Below are positions 1 through 8,947 of a DNA stretch of 64,000 bases, piece after piece (within the stretch, counting starts at the first letter, position 1; the number at the start of each line of letters is the position of its first letter). Made by a program: the position numbers and the translations under genes. The notes under the pieces are model-generated. The model was not told the DNA's origin. It saw nothing but the letters and a program-made list of their open reading frames with translations, and made no database searches. Origin of the DNA: Treponema sp. (GTDB taxonomy: Bacteria > Spirochaetota > Spirochaetia > Treponematales > Treponemataceae); assembly GCA_016292805.1 (NCBI GenBank), contig JAEDFM010000001.1:1-64000 (forward strand), in the 5' to 3' direction.

Positions 1-112
1 TTACTATATTCAAATGGTGTTTGTAAATTCAGTCTTTAACAGACTTTTTCAGTGGCCAGGATTTTTACATCCTGGTCTTTTCAGTAAAAAGTAATACTGT
101 AAAATATCTGAA
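1..112. terminator. Gene-free window edge with two small hairpins
   Basis: AGTCT/AGACT (31-45) is followed by four T and CCAGGAT/ATCCTGG lies further right. Both could end a + strand transcript entering from the left, or cap the TraB-family transcript coming from the right. The T tracts are short, so this is a weak call. Confidence 0.3.
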
Positions 113-1297
113 TTATTCTATAGTAGTAAATATTTTAATGATATCAGCACCACCGGCAAAAGTTCCTAAAACACTTCCCAATGATGAAAGAATAAATACC
201 AGCAGTACTCTTAAGATTCTGTTTTTATACCAGCCTTTAAAAGTTCCTACATCATCCTGCAAGGTTTCCATATCGCTTACCTTTGGTTTACAGATTAAAG
301 CCTGAACTATACCTGTTACAAATCCTACGCCTACAAAAGGGCAGAGTGAAGTAAAAGGTGCTGATACAAAAGCTGCCAGTATAGTAACTGGATTTGCCAG
401 AGCAAATAAAGACATGACTGCTGCTGGAATTGCGTTCCAAAGGAACCAGCTGGAAAGCATTTTTGTTCCTGCATGTACACCACCATAAATAAAACCAGCA
501 ACAATAATTCCAATAATAATAGCAGGAATAATCCAGCCAGCGGCTTTTGACCAGCCCCCTTTTGGAGGGACATCAGAAATTTCTGAAACATCGGTTTTTT
601 CTGTTTCAGAAGCAAATGCTTCCAGATGTGCAGCTACACCGTTTAAGTGACCTGCACCTAAAACTGCAACAATATTATTTCCTTCTGCAGTAAAAATATT
701 ACTTGCAAGGTAAGTATCTCGTTCATCAATTAAAACCTGTTTAACTACTGGCATATAATCCGAAAGTTCATTCATCATGGAATCCATTTCGTTGCCCTGT
801 TTAAGGTTTTCAATTTCTTCTTCAGAGTATTCTTCTTTGCTGAAAGCTGAAGAAAGAAGAGAAGCCAGAAGCTTACATTTTCCCCATAAAGAGTTTTTTG
901 CCCACGCGCGGCGCAAAGTTACCTGAATAGGTCTGTCTACCATTTTTGATGGAATGTTCAGTTCTTTAGCTGTGTTCATTGCTGCCAGCATTTCATCACC
1001 AGGTTTTACACCCATATTCTGACCCATGCGGCGCTGGAAAGATGCAAGTATCAGATTTGCCAGAAGTAAAAATCCCTGATTGTTTTTAAGAACTTTAACA
1101 ATATCAAGCTGGCTGTATTTTTCCGGATTCTGAATTGAATCTGCACGCTTTTCATCAAGCTCAATACAGACGCAATCAGGCTTTAAGCTTTTAATTGTTT
1201 CTTCAACTTCTGTAATACTTTCGACGCTAACATGGGCAGTACCAATTAATGTTATTTTTCTTCCGTTTAATTCAAGTTGTCTCTGAGTCTGGCTCAT
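113..1297 (-). CDS. TraB/GumN (PrgY-like) family membrane protein
   Basis: TraB-family protein of 394 residues. The N-terminal domain opens with the family's ITLIGTAHVS motif, followed by CIELDEKR and a later VLGAGHLNG motif. Several hydrophobic segments fill the C-terminal half, roughly residues 255-390, so it should be membrane-anchored. The family is related to erythromycin-esterase/Tiki-like folds and its bacterial role is poorly known; PrgY removes a peptide pheromone in enterococci. I place the start at 1297 rather than the longer ATG at 1312. It forms an ATGA overlap with the stop of the TPR lipoprotein gene and has GGGGAT eight bases upstream, so the two genes look translationally coupled. 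Substrate unknown. Confidence 0.85.
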   Translation of the reverse strand: MSQTQRQLELNGRKITLIGTAHVSVESITEVEETIKSLKPDCVCIELDEKRADSIQNPEKYSQLDIVKVLKNNQGFLLLANLILASFQRRMGQNMGVKPGDEMLAAMNTAKELNIPSKMVDRPIQVTLRRAWAKNSLWGKCKLLASLLSSAFSKEEYSEEEIENLKQGNEMDSMMNELSDYMPVVKQVLIDERDTYLASNIFTAEGNNIVAVLGAGHLNGVAAHLEAFASETEKTDVSEISDVPPKGGWSKAAGWIIPAIIIGIIVAGFIYGGVHAGTKMLSSWFLWNAIPAAVMSLFALANPVTILAAFVSAPFTSLCPFVGVGFVTGIVQALICKPKVSDMETLQDDVGTFKGWYKNRILRVLLVFILSSLGSVLGTFAGGADIIKIFTTIE

Positions 1298-2754
1298 TTT
1301 AATAATCCCCATTCTGCAATTCTATATTCAAAGAACATAGGAGCCTGCATTCCGGTTACTTTTGCATAGTATTCTGCTGCTTTTTCACCAAAGCCGTTTA
1401 ATTCATAATACAGGCCCATGTAGAATAACATTTTACCCCGTTTGTTGCTATTATCTTCTTTATTGATTTTTGCAATTAAAGAAGTTTCTGCGTTACGGCT
1501 GTATGCTTCGCACCAGAAACGAACTAAAAGATATTCTGTAGAATCCTTGTTCAGGGTTTTTAAGATTGGAAGCAGTGTGTTTTTTGCTTTCAAATTATCG
1601 CCTTTTTTCTGATAGCAGGCTGCAATCATTAATTTATAGGCAAAACTATCAGAATATTCGTAAGTTTTATTAAAATATTTAATTGCATCATCATATTTTT
1701 CAAGGTGATATGCAAGAATAGCGATTTCTTCGTAGGCATAATAATATTTAGGATTTGTTTCAATTACTTTAAGGTAATTTTTTAAAGCTTCATCATATTT
1801 ATTCTGTTCATCGTAAATGCCAGCCAGATATGAATATGCAAGGAAGTAAGATGAATCTAATTCAACAGCTTTATTCCAGGCTTTAATTGCTTCATCATAT
1901 TTACCCTGATAGCGAAGGTCGTTACCGTAATCAACCCAGTAATCATAATTTTTTGGATCAAGTTCGATTGCTTTAGTTACATATCTTGTAGCTTTAAGGT
2001 AGTTTTCTTCTTCTGCCGCAATTTTACCAAGATAAGCATAGGCTGCAGCGTCATTTGGGTTTACATCGATAATATACTGGAAGGCATCTTTAGCATCGTC
2101 TATATCACCGCTGTAATATGTCATCTGTGCATAACCAAAGCGGGCATCCATATTTGTTTTATCACCCTTTAAGGCTTTTCTGTAACATTCCCGGGCCAAC
2201 TTCCATTTTTTACTTAAAGCATAATCTTCTGCCTTCTGAACATTTGCACTGGAATTAAATGGATCTGCAGTAAGGATTCTATCAAGAGTTTCTTTGTAAG
2301 ATTTTTTATCACCTTTTGCTCTTTGCGCCATGGAAATAAGTTCAAGAGCATCCATATTCTGAGGTTCAACCTCCAGCACCTTGTTTCCTGTTGTTATTGC
2401 ATTATCATACTGTGAATCGCTGATATACAAGGCACCTAAAAGAAGTTTAAGCTCCATATCTTTTTCAAGACCTTTTGGAATTGAAGCAAAGCATTCTATT
2501 GCACCTTTTGTATCTCCGGCATCAAGTTTTGCCTGAAGCTGTTTTACAAATTTAATGTTTGGAGGATCTTCAGGTTCTTTTTTTGATTCCTGCTTTTTTG
2601 TTTCTTCCTTTGTGTTTGTTTTTGCAGGAGTTTTAGTTTTTGACAGATTTACAGTGATTGTGTCTGAATTTTCCTGCTCTGGTGTGCTTGCACAACCAGT
2701 TGTAAGAATACAGGTTGAGATAAAAAAAGCAGCAAGAATACGTGTTTTTCTCAT
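1294..2754 (-). CDS. TPR-repeat lipoprotein
   Basis: A protein of 486 residues with a signal peptide and lipobox ending LTTGC (Cys about residue 21), so it should be lipid-anchored in an envelope membrane. A Lys/Glu/Thr-rich linker (about 25-65) is followed by some ten tetratricopeptide repeats to the C-terminus, visible as recurring A-Y-Y-LG and Y-DEAIK-Y-KA patterns. TPR proteins act as scaffolds; no catalytic motif is visible. The Shine-Dalgarno AAGGA sits about eight bases before ATG. It is the first gene of a two-gene unit with the TraB-family gene. The partner cannot be deduced. Confidence 0.85.
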   Translation of the reverse strand: MRKTRILAAFFISTCILTTGCASTPEQENSDTITVNLSKTKTPAKTNTKEETKKQESKKEPEDPPNIKFVKQLQAKLDAGDTKGAIECFASIPKGLEKDMELKLLLGALYISDSQYDNAITTGNKVLEVEPQNMDALELISMAQRAKGDKKSYKETLDRILTADPFNSSANVQKAEDYALSKKWKLARECYRKALKGDKTNMDARFGYAQMTYYSGDIDDAKDAFQYIIDVNPNDAAAYAYLGKIAAEEENYLKATRYVTKAIELDPKNYDYWVDYGNDLRYQGKYDEAIKAWNKAVELDSSYFLAYSYLAGIYDEQNKYDEALKNYLKVIETNPKYYYAYEEIAILAYHLEKYDDAIKYFNKTYEYSDSFAYKLMIAACYQKKGDNLKAKNTLLPILKTLNKDSTEYLLVRFWCEAYSRNAETSLIAKINKEDNSNKRGKMLFYMGLYYELNGFGEKAAEYYAKVTGMQAPMFFEYRIAEWGLLK

Positions 2755-2825
2755 TTTAACATCCTTTTCTTTCTTATATGTATGTGGTTGAAATTAACCA
2801 CGTAGTAGACTAAACTGATAAGACC

Positions 2826-4853
2826 ATGAGCATGCATATTATTAGAAAAGCATTAGGACTGCTTATAGTCGATATCGTCTTAATCATCGGCATTTTTGTC
2901 CTTCAATTTAGAACAGATTCAACAATTCTTGAAAAAATTGGTAATCTTCAAATAACTTTAGCCCTTACAGAAGCAGAGAATAATGTTTCTGAACTAAAAA
3001 ATAAACTACAGGTTACTTTTAACGGTGTAAATTTCTATTGTGATGATCAGAGTCCTGCTCAGATTATGCGCAAAGGTTCTGGTACAAAAACAAATGTAGT
3101 TCTCAAAAGCTGGGACAAAGATGATCATTCATTTAAACTGGAATTCAGCGAAGGAGTTACAGTAGTTTTCTCAGTTTCTTCAGAAGCTCCAGATGCATCT
3201 CTTTCAACAGCTGTAAAGCTTCCTTCAACTGTAAGCAGTTTTTATTTACCATATAACTTCAATTACAACATGAAAATCCAGAAGGATGAAGGTTCACGAG
3301 TTATTGTAGATGGTCGTCGTTCTTCATGGGAAATGTCTGCGGCAAATCTTTCAACAGGCTATGTAACATTTACCAGAGAAAATTCTATTGCTTCATATGC
3401 CGTTTATGATAATTCTCATACATTCAGCTTTGAAGCTCTTGTTGATATTGCACTTGCAAATCCATCAACCTATAACACAACAGTTTCTAACTTTAAATCA
3501 AATGTAATTTCTGCATTTAAGGCAAATACTGCAGAAGCAAATCTTACAGAACAGGCAGTTGTTTCTTATGTTGCTGCTCAGGCAGAAAAGGGTAACTATG
3601 TTCAGGCTATTGAAGAAATTCCTCAGTCATTTAAGAAGAGCAAATCAAGAACATATCTGTCTGCACCATTCTTTAATAATTTGGCTGAAATGAATGTAAT
3701 TCTTGATAAGACTCTTGCAGAAAACGAACAGATTATTGCCCGCAGTGTAAATTCAGCTGGTCTTGAAATCTTTACAGTTCGTAATCTGGCTGCATACATG
3801 TATATTCATCCAAATCAGGATACTGTTGCAACTGTTCTTCAGAAGGCTGCGAATGCTGATATTTCTACTGCAAATCTTGCCCAGGTTACAGGTATTCTTC
3901 AGGTTTATGTTGATCTTAAGCAGTATGATACAGCTTTGGCACAGATTCTTGAACCTGTGTTGGAAGCTTGTGTAGACAGACTTGAAAAAGCTTGTACTTT
4001 TGACGGAAATGTACTGACAATTTCTGAAAACGATACCTTCCTTTCCGTAATTCAGGCGGTTGAAACAGGTGTTACTTTAATGCGTTATGGTGCTGCGGTT
4101 GGAAATCAGACTTACCTTAAAGCTGGATATGTAATAGTAAATTCATACATCAGCGAAAGCTCATCTTACGATTTAAGAACTTTGTCTAACCTTTATCCAA
4201 TTCTTGCATTTGATAACTGGTATTATCCACACTTTACAAAAGTTGAAAATCCAGAAGGCCGCAAGATGTGGGCATGGACTTGTTCTAAGAGCATTGCATA
4301 TTCTTCTGAAACTCCAGATTCAATGGTTCTTACTGTAGATTTCCCAGAAAATTATACACATTATGTAATATTCAAAGGTGTTCCAGCATTTAAGACCATT
4401 TATATTTATAATATGGCCTTCCGTACAGATCCTCGTTTTGAAAGATACAACTCTTCTGGTTATGTATATTATCCAGAAATCAGAACTCTGCTTATTAAAT
4501 CTAGACACAAGCAGCGCTTTGAAACTATTCGTCTTGAATTGTATGGTTCAGATTATGTTGTTCCAACAAAACATGTGGAAGAATCTCCAGTTAGAACTCC
4601 TGCAGCGGCTACTCCTGCAGTAACTGCTCCTGCAGAAAAACCAGTTCAGACTGAAACTCCAAAACCAGTTGAACAGCCAAAGACAGAGCCTGTGGTTGAA
4701 GATAAAACTGAAACAGAAGCAACAGCTCCTGCTGAGGAAGAAAAAGCAGCTGATAATGGTGCCGCTGAAAATGGAGCAGAAACTTCTGATGGTGCTGCAG
4801 GTAAAGAATCTTCAGATAAACAGTCTGGTGGAAAGAAAAAGAAAAAGCACTAG
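2826..4853 (+). CDS. Conserved hypothetical membrane-anchored protein with charged Pro/Glu tail
   Basis: I do not recognise a characterised family. The 675-residue product has one N-terminal hydrophobic segment (about 8-26) that would act as signal anchor, a long mixed alpha/beta region without obvious catalytic motifs, and a low-complexity tail from about residue 585. The tail is rich in Pro, Ala, Thr and Glu and ends in a Lys-rich stretch before the final His. This suggests an exported or periplasmic anchored protein with a flexible C-terminus. A second ATG two codons in (2832) is an alternative start. TAAACT ends nine bases before 2826 and there is no good Shine-Dalgarno. It converges on the helicase gene with a shared terminator. 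Confidence 0.7.
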   Translation: MSMHIIRKALGLLIVDIVLIIGIFVLQFRTDSTILEKIGNLQITLALTEAENNVSELKNKLQVTFNGVNFYCDDQSPAQIMRKGSGTKTNVVLKSWDKDDHSFKLEFSEGVTVVFSVSSEAPDASLSTAVKLPSTVSSFYLPYNFNYNMKIQKDEGSRVIVDGRRSSWEMSAANLSTGYVTFTRENSIASYAVYDNSHTFSFEALVDIALANPSTYNTTVSNFKSNVISAFKANTAEANLTEQAVVSYVAAQAEKGNYVQAIEEIPQSFKKSKSRTYLSAPFFNNLAEMNVILDKTLAENEQIIARSVNSAGLEIFTVRNLAAYMYIHPNQDTVATVLQKAANADISTANLAQVTGILQVYVDLKQYDTALAQILEPVLEACVDRLEKACTFDGNVLTISENDTFLSVIQAVETGVTLMRYGAAVGNQTYLKAGYVIVNSYISESSSYDLRTLSNLYPILAFDNWYYPHFTKVENPEGRKMWAWTCSKSIAYSSETPDSMVLTVDFPENYTHYVIFKGVPAFKTIYIYNMAFRTDPRFERYNSSGYVYYPEIRTLLIKSRHKQRFETIRLELYGSDYVVPTKHVEESPVRTPAAATPAVTAPAEKPVQTETPKPVEQPKTEPVVEDKTETEATAPAEEEKAADNGAAENGAETSDGAAGKESSDKQSGGKKKKKH

Positions 4854-4871
4854 TTTTATACTGCTGGTTAT

Positions 4872-4914
4872 AAAAAAGGTGTTGTCCAAAAATTTTAGGG
4901 ACAACACCTTTTTT
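4872..4914. terminator. Bidirectional intrinsic terminator
   Basis: A 16-bp perfect inverted repeat (AAAAAAGGTGTTGTCC, 4872-4887, against 4899-4914) with an 11-base loop lies between convergent genes. The A/T ends give a U tract in both directions. Confidence 0.9.
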
Positions 4915-4917
4915 GCT

Positions 4918-6981
4918 TTAGAATCTTACAAAAGCTTTAGCATTACTGCTTCCACTTCTTTTTGAAGAACGTTCTGTCTGAGTATGCACATTTGGTCTGG
5001 CACCTTTTGAACGACCTGCATTGCGAACAGAACCTTTTTCAGCTCTGTCTTTATGAGGTCTGTCCCCTCTGTCTCCTGGACCTCTTCGTTCTTTGTCTCC
5101 ACGGCCATGGCCTCGAGAACGGGCTCTTGGTTTATCGTCGTTAAAATCATCACGGCGGGAACGGCTACCACCTTTACGGGAACCTCGTCCTTCTTCCTTA
5201 ACATCAAAGTGCATGTGTGGCAGCGATTTATCAGACTTTGACATTTCAACAGCCTTCTTAGCAGAAGCTACAGGAAGACTTACAAGAGAGAACTGCTGGG
5301 CAACATCAATATCATCAACCATACGTCCTGGAATATGAAGCATTTTACTAAAGTAATCTGCAATTTCCTTGGCACGATAACCGTCTTTTTTACCAAGAGA
5401 AATAAAGATACGCATCTGGTCCCCACGAGGTCCTGAAGAATCTTTTGTATTAATGCGGCCATAATGCTTAGGAGAAAGTTTTTCACCATACATTACAGAA
5501 AGCACGCCTGCCAGTACCTGAACTGCATCCTGATCTTGACATAAATCTGCGGCAATTTTTGCGTATTTGTCATCAACAGGATTAAGAGTCTTTGTGTTTT
5601 CAGTTACAGCTGGTACACTTGAAGCTTCAGCAGTTTCATTTTCTGGTAAAGCTTCAACAACAGGCTGTTCTGCGTTCATAGCAAATATTTTGTTTTTAAG
5701 CTCATCAATCATTCTGTTTTCTTTGATTGTAAGAACTTCATTTACAGTAGGAATTTTGCCAGGTTTAAGCTGGCTTTTTGTAGCCTTTGAAACATTTTTT
5801 ACGAAGAATCCCAACTTGCGTCTTTCTTCTGGACGAACAAAAGTAATAGCTGTACCTGTTGTTCCTGCGCGACCTGTACGGCCAATACGGTGAACATAAG
5901 TGGCAGTATCAAATGGAAGAGAGTAGTTTACTACATGACTTAATCCTGAAATATCAATACCGCGGGCAGCAACATCTGTGGCTACAAGAATACGGGTCTT
6001 TTTGGAACGGAATCGTTCAAGAACTTTTTCGCGCTGATTCTGCATAATATCACCGTGAAGTGCATCTGCTTCGTAACCACGCATATCAAGTGCACGGGTA
6101 ACATTATCAGCATCCATTTTTGTCATTGTGAAAACAAGACCATAAAAATCTGGTGACATATCAATTAAGCGAACAAGTGCTTCAATTTTTTCACTTTCCT
6201 TAATTGTCCAATACTGCTGTTCAATAAGCAGAGCTTCATCTACTACATGTGCTTCTTCAATAACATCATATTCACCCATAAAGTCAGCTGCAATTTTTAA
6301 GATTGGGGCTGGCATTGTGGCACTGAACAAAAGAATTCGGGATTCTGGATTTGCCTGCTGGAAGATTTGGCGGATGTCATCAATAAATCCCATATCAAGC
6401 ATTTCATCACCTTCATCAAGAATGAAGTATTTGATTTTGCTTAAATCGAGAGTTTTTCTTTCAAGGTGGTCCTTAATACGGCCAGGTGTTCCAACTACAA
6501 TTTCGGCACCCCGTTTAAGTTCACGAATCTGAGTTGCATAAGAGGCACCACCATAAAGAACAGCTGTTCTTGGAAATGTTTCGGTTGTAAAGGACTGCAT
6601 TTCTGTGCAAGTCTGCATTGCAAGTTCGCGAGTTGGTTCAAGAATCAATGCTTCTACATGATCCGATTTTTCGTGAATGTTCTGCATAATTGGAAGTCCA
6701 AATGCAGCTGTTTTTCCTGTACCTGTTCGTGCTTTTGCAATTAAGTTTGTGTCACCTGTAAGTAAGCGTGGAATAGCTAAAATCTGGATAGGGGAAGGAG
6801 TTACAAAACCTTTTTTTTCAACGGCTTTAAGTGCATATTCATCTAAGCCTAAGTCTTCAAATGTAACAGTTTCGTTTTCGTCTGTAGTTTCAATTGTTTC
6901 CGATGTTTCTACTTCATCCATTTCTGTAGATTCAATATTCTGATTTTCTACAGATAAATTTTCATTGTCTAATTCATTCAT
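4918..6981 (-). CDS. DEAD-box ATP-dependent RNA helicase with DbpA-type RNA-binding domain
   Basis: RNA helicase of 687 residues. After an acidic N-terminus (1-40) come the Q motif region FEDLGLDEYAL, Walker A ARTGTGKT (about 84-91), a DEGD box where DEAD is usual, SAT, and HRIGRTGR of the second RecA domain. A DbpA/CsdA-type RNA-binding domain follows at about 475-585, and then an Arg/Gly/Lys-rich tail. Such CsdA/DeaD-like enzymes remodel ribosome-assembly and mRNA structures, often during cold adaptation. The DEGD variant is conservative. Transcribed alone, divergent from carD. CsdA versus DbpA cannot be separated by eye. Confidence 0.93.
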   Translation of the reverse strand: MNELDNENLSVENQNIESTEMDEVETSETIETTDENETVTFEDLGLDEYALKAVEKKGFVTPSPIQILAIPRLLTGDTNLIAKARTGTGKTAAFGLPIMQNIHEKSDHVEALILEPTRELAMQTCTEMQSFTTETFPRTAVLYGGASYATQIRELKRGAEIVVGTPGRIKDHLERKTLDLSKIKYFILDEGDEMLDMGFIDDIRQIFQQANPESRILLFSATMPAPILKIAADFMGEYDVIEEAHVVDEALLIEQQYWTIKESEKIEALVRLIDMSPDFYGLVFTMTKMDADNVTRALDMRGYEADALHGDIMQNQREKVLERFRSKKTRILVATDVAARGIDISGLSHVVNYSLPFDTATYVHRIGRTGRAGTTGTAITFVRPEERRKLGFFVKNVSKATKSQLKPGKIPTVNEVLTIKENRMIDELKNKIFAMNAEQPVVEALPENETAEASSVPAVTENTKTLNPVDDKYAKIAADLCQDQDAVQVLAGVLSVMYGEKLSPKHYGRINTKDSSGPRGDQMRIFISLGKKDGYRAKEIADYFSKMLHIPGRMVDDIDVAQQFSLVSLPVASAKKAVEMSKSDKSLPHMHFDVKEEGRGSRKGGSRSRRDDFNDDKPRARSRGHGRGDKERRGPGDRGDRPHKDRAEKGSVRNAGRSKGARPNVHTQTERSSKRSGSSNAKAFVRF

Positions 6982-7062
6982 ATATTGTTATTGAGTTTAC
7001 TTTAAATACCATATTTATACAATTACAGGTTTTTATTCCTTGATGACTTTTACTTAATTTTG

Positions 7063-7071
7063 TGTTATAAT
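7063..7071 (+). promoter_or_regulatory. Extended -10 promoter of carD
   Basis: TGTTATAAT is a perfect extended -10 element ending ten bases before the carD ATG. Transcription would start about four bases before the start codon and no Shine-Dalgarno fits, so the mRNA is probably leaderless. Confidence 0.65.
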
Positions 7072-7081
7072 TACTTTACTT

Positions 7082-7756
7082 ATGAAAGCAAAATTTAGAG
7101 TAAATCAAAAGGTTGTTTATCCAAGCCAGGGCGTTGGAAAAGTAACCGAAATTTTTGAAAAGGTTTTCAACGGAAATCCAACTAATTACTATAAAATCTA
7201 TATCGAAGCTTCTGATATGGTTGTTATGGTTCCTGTTGATAAAGCTGATGATCTTGGAATCCGTCAGATTGTAACTAAGGAAGAAGCACAGGAAGCTCTT
7301 AATCTTCTTTCTGATGATTTTGAACCAATCACTTCTGACTGGAAATTACGCTATCAGATGAACCTTGACCTTCTTAAAAAAGGAACTATCAAAGATATTG
7401 CAACTATTGTACGCTGTCTTTATAACCGCAGTAAAGTAAAGGAACTTCCAATTCTTGAACGCAAACTTTATGATTCTGCTAAAAAACTTCTTGAAGATGA
7501 AATTTCTTTAGCTTTAGGAAAATCTGCAAAGGATATTGAAAACGAGATTCACTTGAAGCTTGAGCCACCTGGAGCAGCTTTAAGAATTAAGCATACTGCT
7601 GTTCTTGAAGATGATGATGAAGATGACGGCTTAATGGACGATTTGAACGAAAAAACAAAGTCTAAAGGTCGTTCTGATGATTCAGATGATGATGAAGAAG
7701 ATTCATCTGATGAAGATATGGGTGATGACGAAGACTTTGATGACGAAGAATTCTAG
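7082..7756 (+). CDS. carD: CarD/CdnL-family transcription regulator
   Basis: A 224-residue CarD-family protein. The N-terminal RNA-polymerase-interacting domain (about 1-65, beginning FRVNQKVVYPSQGVGKV) is followed by an alpha-helical DNA-contacting domain to about 165. The C-terminus from about 175 is extremely acidic (runs of Asp and Glu). CarD binds the beta subunit and stabilises open promoter complexes, especially at rRNA promoters. The acidic tail is longer than in typical CarD proteins of about 160 residues and is odd for a DNA-contacting factor. The gene overlaps ispD by 17 bases, tying a global transcription factor to isoprenoid synthesis. Confidence 0.93.
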   Translation: MKAKFRVNQKVVYPSQGVGKVTEIFEKVFNGNPTNYYKIYIEASDMVVMVPVDKADDLGIRQIVTKEEAQEALNLLSDDFEPITSDWKLRYQMNLDLLKKGTIKDIATIVRCLYNRSKVKELPILERKLYDSAKKLLEDEISLALGKSAKDIENEIHLKLEPPGAALRIKHTAVLEDDDEDDGLMDDLNEKTKSKGRSDDSDDDEEDSSDEDMGDDEDFDDEEF

Positions 7757-8465
7757 TATCGCTATAATTATTACTGCTGCCGGTTCTTCTACAAGAATGG
7801 GTGGCAGTACTAAAAAAGAATACTTACCTTATAAAAATGGCACTGTTTTAAGTAACAGTGCTAAAACTTTTTTAAATACCTGTCTTAATAATTATAAGCT
7901 TACAGATTTTATTGTTACCTGTCCTAAGGGTGGTATAAATGAGTGTCAGAAAATTCTTGAACAAGATAAAGAGCTTACTCAGCTGCTAAAAGCCTGTGCT
8001 GTGGATATTCAGATTGTTGAAGGTGCACAGACAAGACAGGCTTCTGTATTTAATGCCCTTAAAGCTGTAAAAGGAAATCCATCAATAGTATTGATTCACG
8101 ATGGAGCCCGTCCATTTATTACTGCTCAGTTGATTACGGATGGAATTAGTACTGCCTTTGAATACGGTGCCAGTGTTCCTGGTGTTACTCCTACAGATAC
8201 TCAAAAAAGAATTGATGAAAATGGATTTATTGTGGAACATCTGGTGCGCTCTGGGTTGGCGGCGGTGCAGACTCCGCAATGCTTTAATTATGAAATGCTT
8301 TTAGCTGCTCATAAAAAAGCCAGTGATGATAATTACGAATACACAGACGATACAGAAATCTGGGGAAAATATTATTCAGAAAAACCTGTAAAGGTTTACA
8401 CTGGTGATGTTAATAATATTAAAATCACTTATCCTTCAGATTTACAGACTTTGGAGACAAAATGA
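7740..8465 (+). CDS. ispD: 2-C-methyl-D-erythritol 4-phosphate cytidylyltransferase
   Basis: IspD transfers CMP from CTP to MEP in the non-mevalonate isoprenoid pathway. The nucleotide-binding motif AAGSSTRMGG lies at residues 13-22, followed by KEYLP and, later, the IHDGARPF motif of the active site. Start at 7740 (MTKNSS) is chosen because a longer open frame back to 7677 only runs antiparallel in frame to the CarD acidic tail. Even so it overlaps carD by 17 bases, so translation is probably coupled. The length of 241 residues is normal. In some treponemes IspD and IspF are fused; here they are separate with an ATGA overlap. Confidence 0.93.
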   Translation: MTKNSSIAIIITAAGSSTRMGGSTKKEYLPYKNGTVLSNSAKTFLNTCLNNYKLTDFIVTCPKGGINECQKILEQDKELTQLLKACAVDIQIVEGAQTRQASVFNALKAVKGNPSIVLIHDGARPFITAQLITDGISTAFEYGASVPGVTPTDTQKRIDENGFIVEHLVRSGLAAVQTPQCFNYEMLLAAHKKASDDNYEYTDDTEIWGKYYSEKPVKVYTGDVNNIKITYPSDLQTLETK

Positions 8466-8935
8466 TTCGCGTTGGTTTAGGATATGATTTACACAGACTG
8501 ATTGAAGGCCGCAAACTTATTTTAGGTGGTATTGTTCTTCCTTTTGAAAAAGGGGAGGATGGCCATTCTGATGGGGATGTTTTATTTCATGCCATAACTG
8601 ATGCTGTTTTAGGAGCCTCTGGTCTTGGGGATATAGGGTCTTACTTTCCTCCAGAAAATGCAAAATGGAAGGATGCTGATTCAGCACAGCTACTTTCTGC
8701 TGTACTAAAAGATGTATATGAAAAGGGCTGGAAAATTGAAAATCTTGACTGTGTAATTAAACTTGAAAAACCAAAATTTATTCCATTTCGTCAGCAGGTA
8801 GTTAACAACATTGCCAGTGTAATGGGAATTGAAGCTGATCAGGTATTTGTTAAAGCAAAAACCGGAGAGAAACTCCCTCCGGTTGGAACTGGCGAAGCTG
8901 TTGAAGCTTACTGCACTTGTCTTTTATCTAAATAA
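8462..8935 (+). CDS. ispF: 2-C-methyl-D-erythritol 2,4-cyclodiphosphate synthase
   Basis: IspF cyclises CDP-ME 2-phosphate to ME-cPP with loss of CMP. The 157-residue protein is full length. Zinc ligands are visible as D9-x-H11 (GYDLH) and the later His of GHSDGDVLFHA; the C-terminal TGEKLPPVGTGE loop corresponds to the CDP-binding TTEKLGF-GRGEG region. It starts inside the ispD stop (ATGA) with GGAGA upstream, giving tight coupling of two consecutive pathway steps. Confidence 0.95.
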   Translation: MIRVGLGYDLHRLIEGRKLILGGIVLPFEKGEDGHSDGDVLFHAITDAVLGASGLGDIGSYFPPENAKWKDADSAQLLSAVLKDVYEKGWKIENLDCVIKLEKPKFIPFRQQVVNNIASVMGIEADQVFVKAKTGEKLPPVGTGEAVEAYCTCLLSK

Positions 8936-8947
8936 TCAAACATATTA

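Noticed and set aside
331..615. 94-codon minus-strand ORF in the TraB gene
   Set aside because: Hydrophobic Leu-rich shadow in another frame of the TraB membrane segments.
7677..7739. N-terminal extension of IspD
   Set aside because: It would encode Met/Lys/Thr-rich sequence that is just the +1 frame of the CarD acidic tail.
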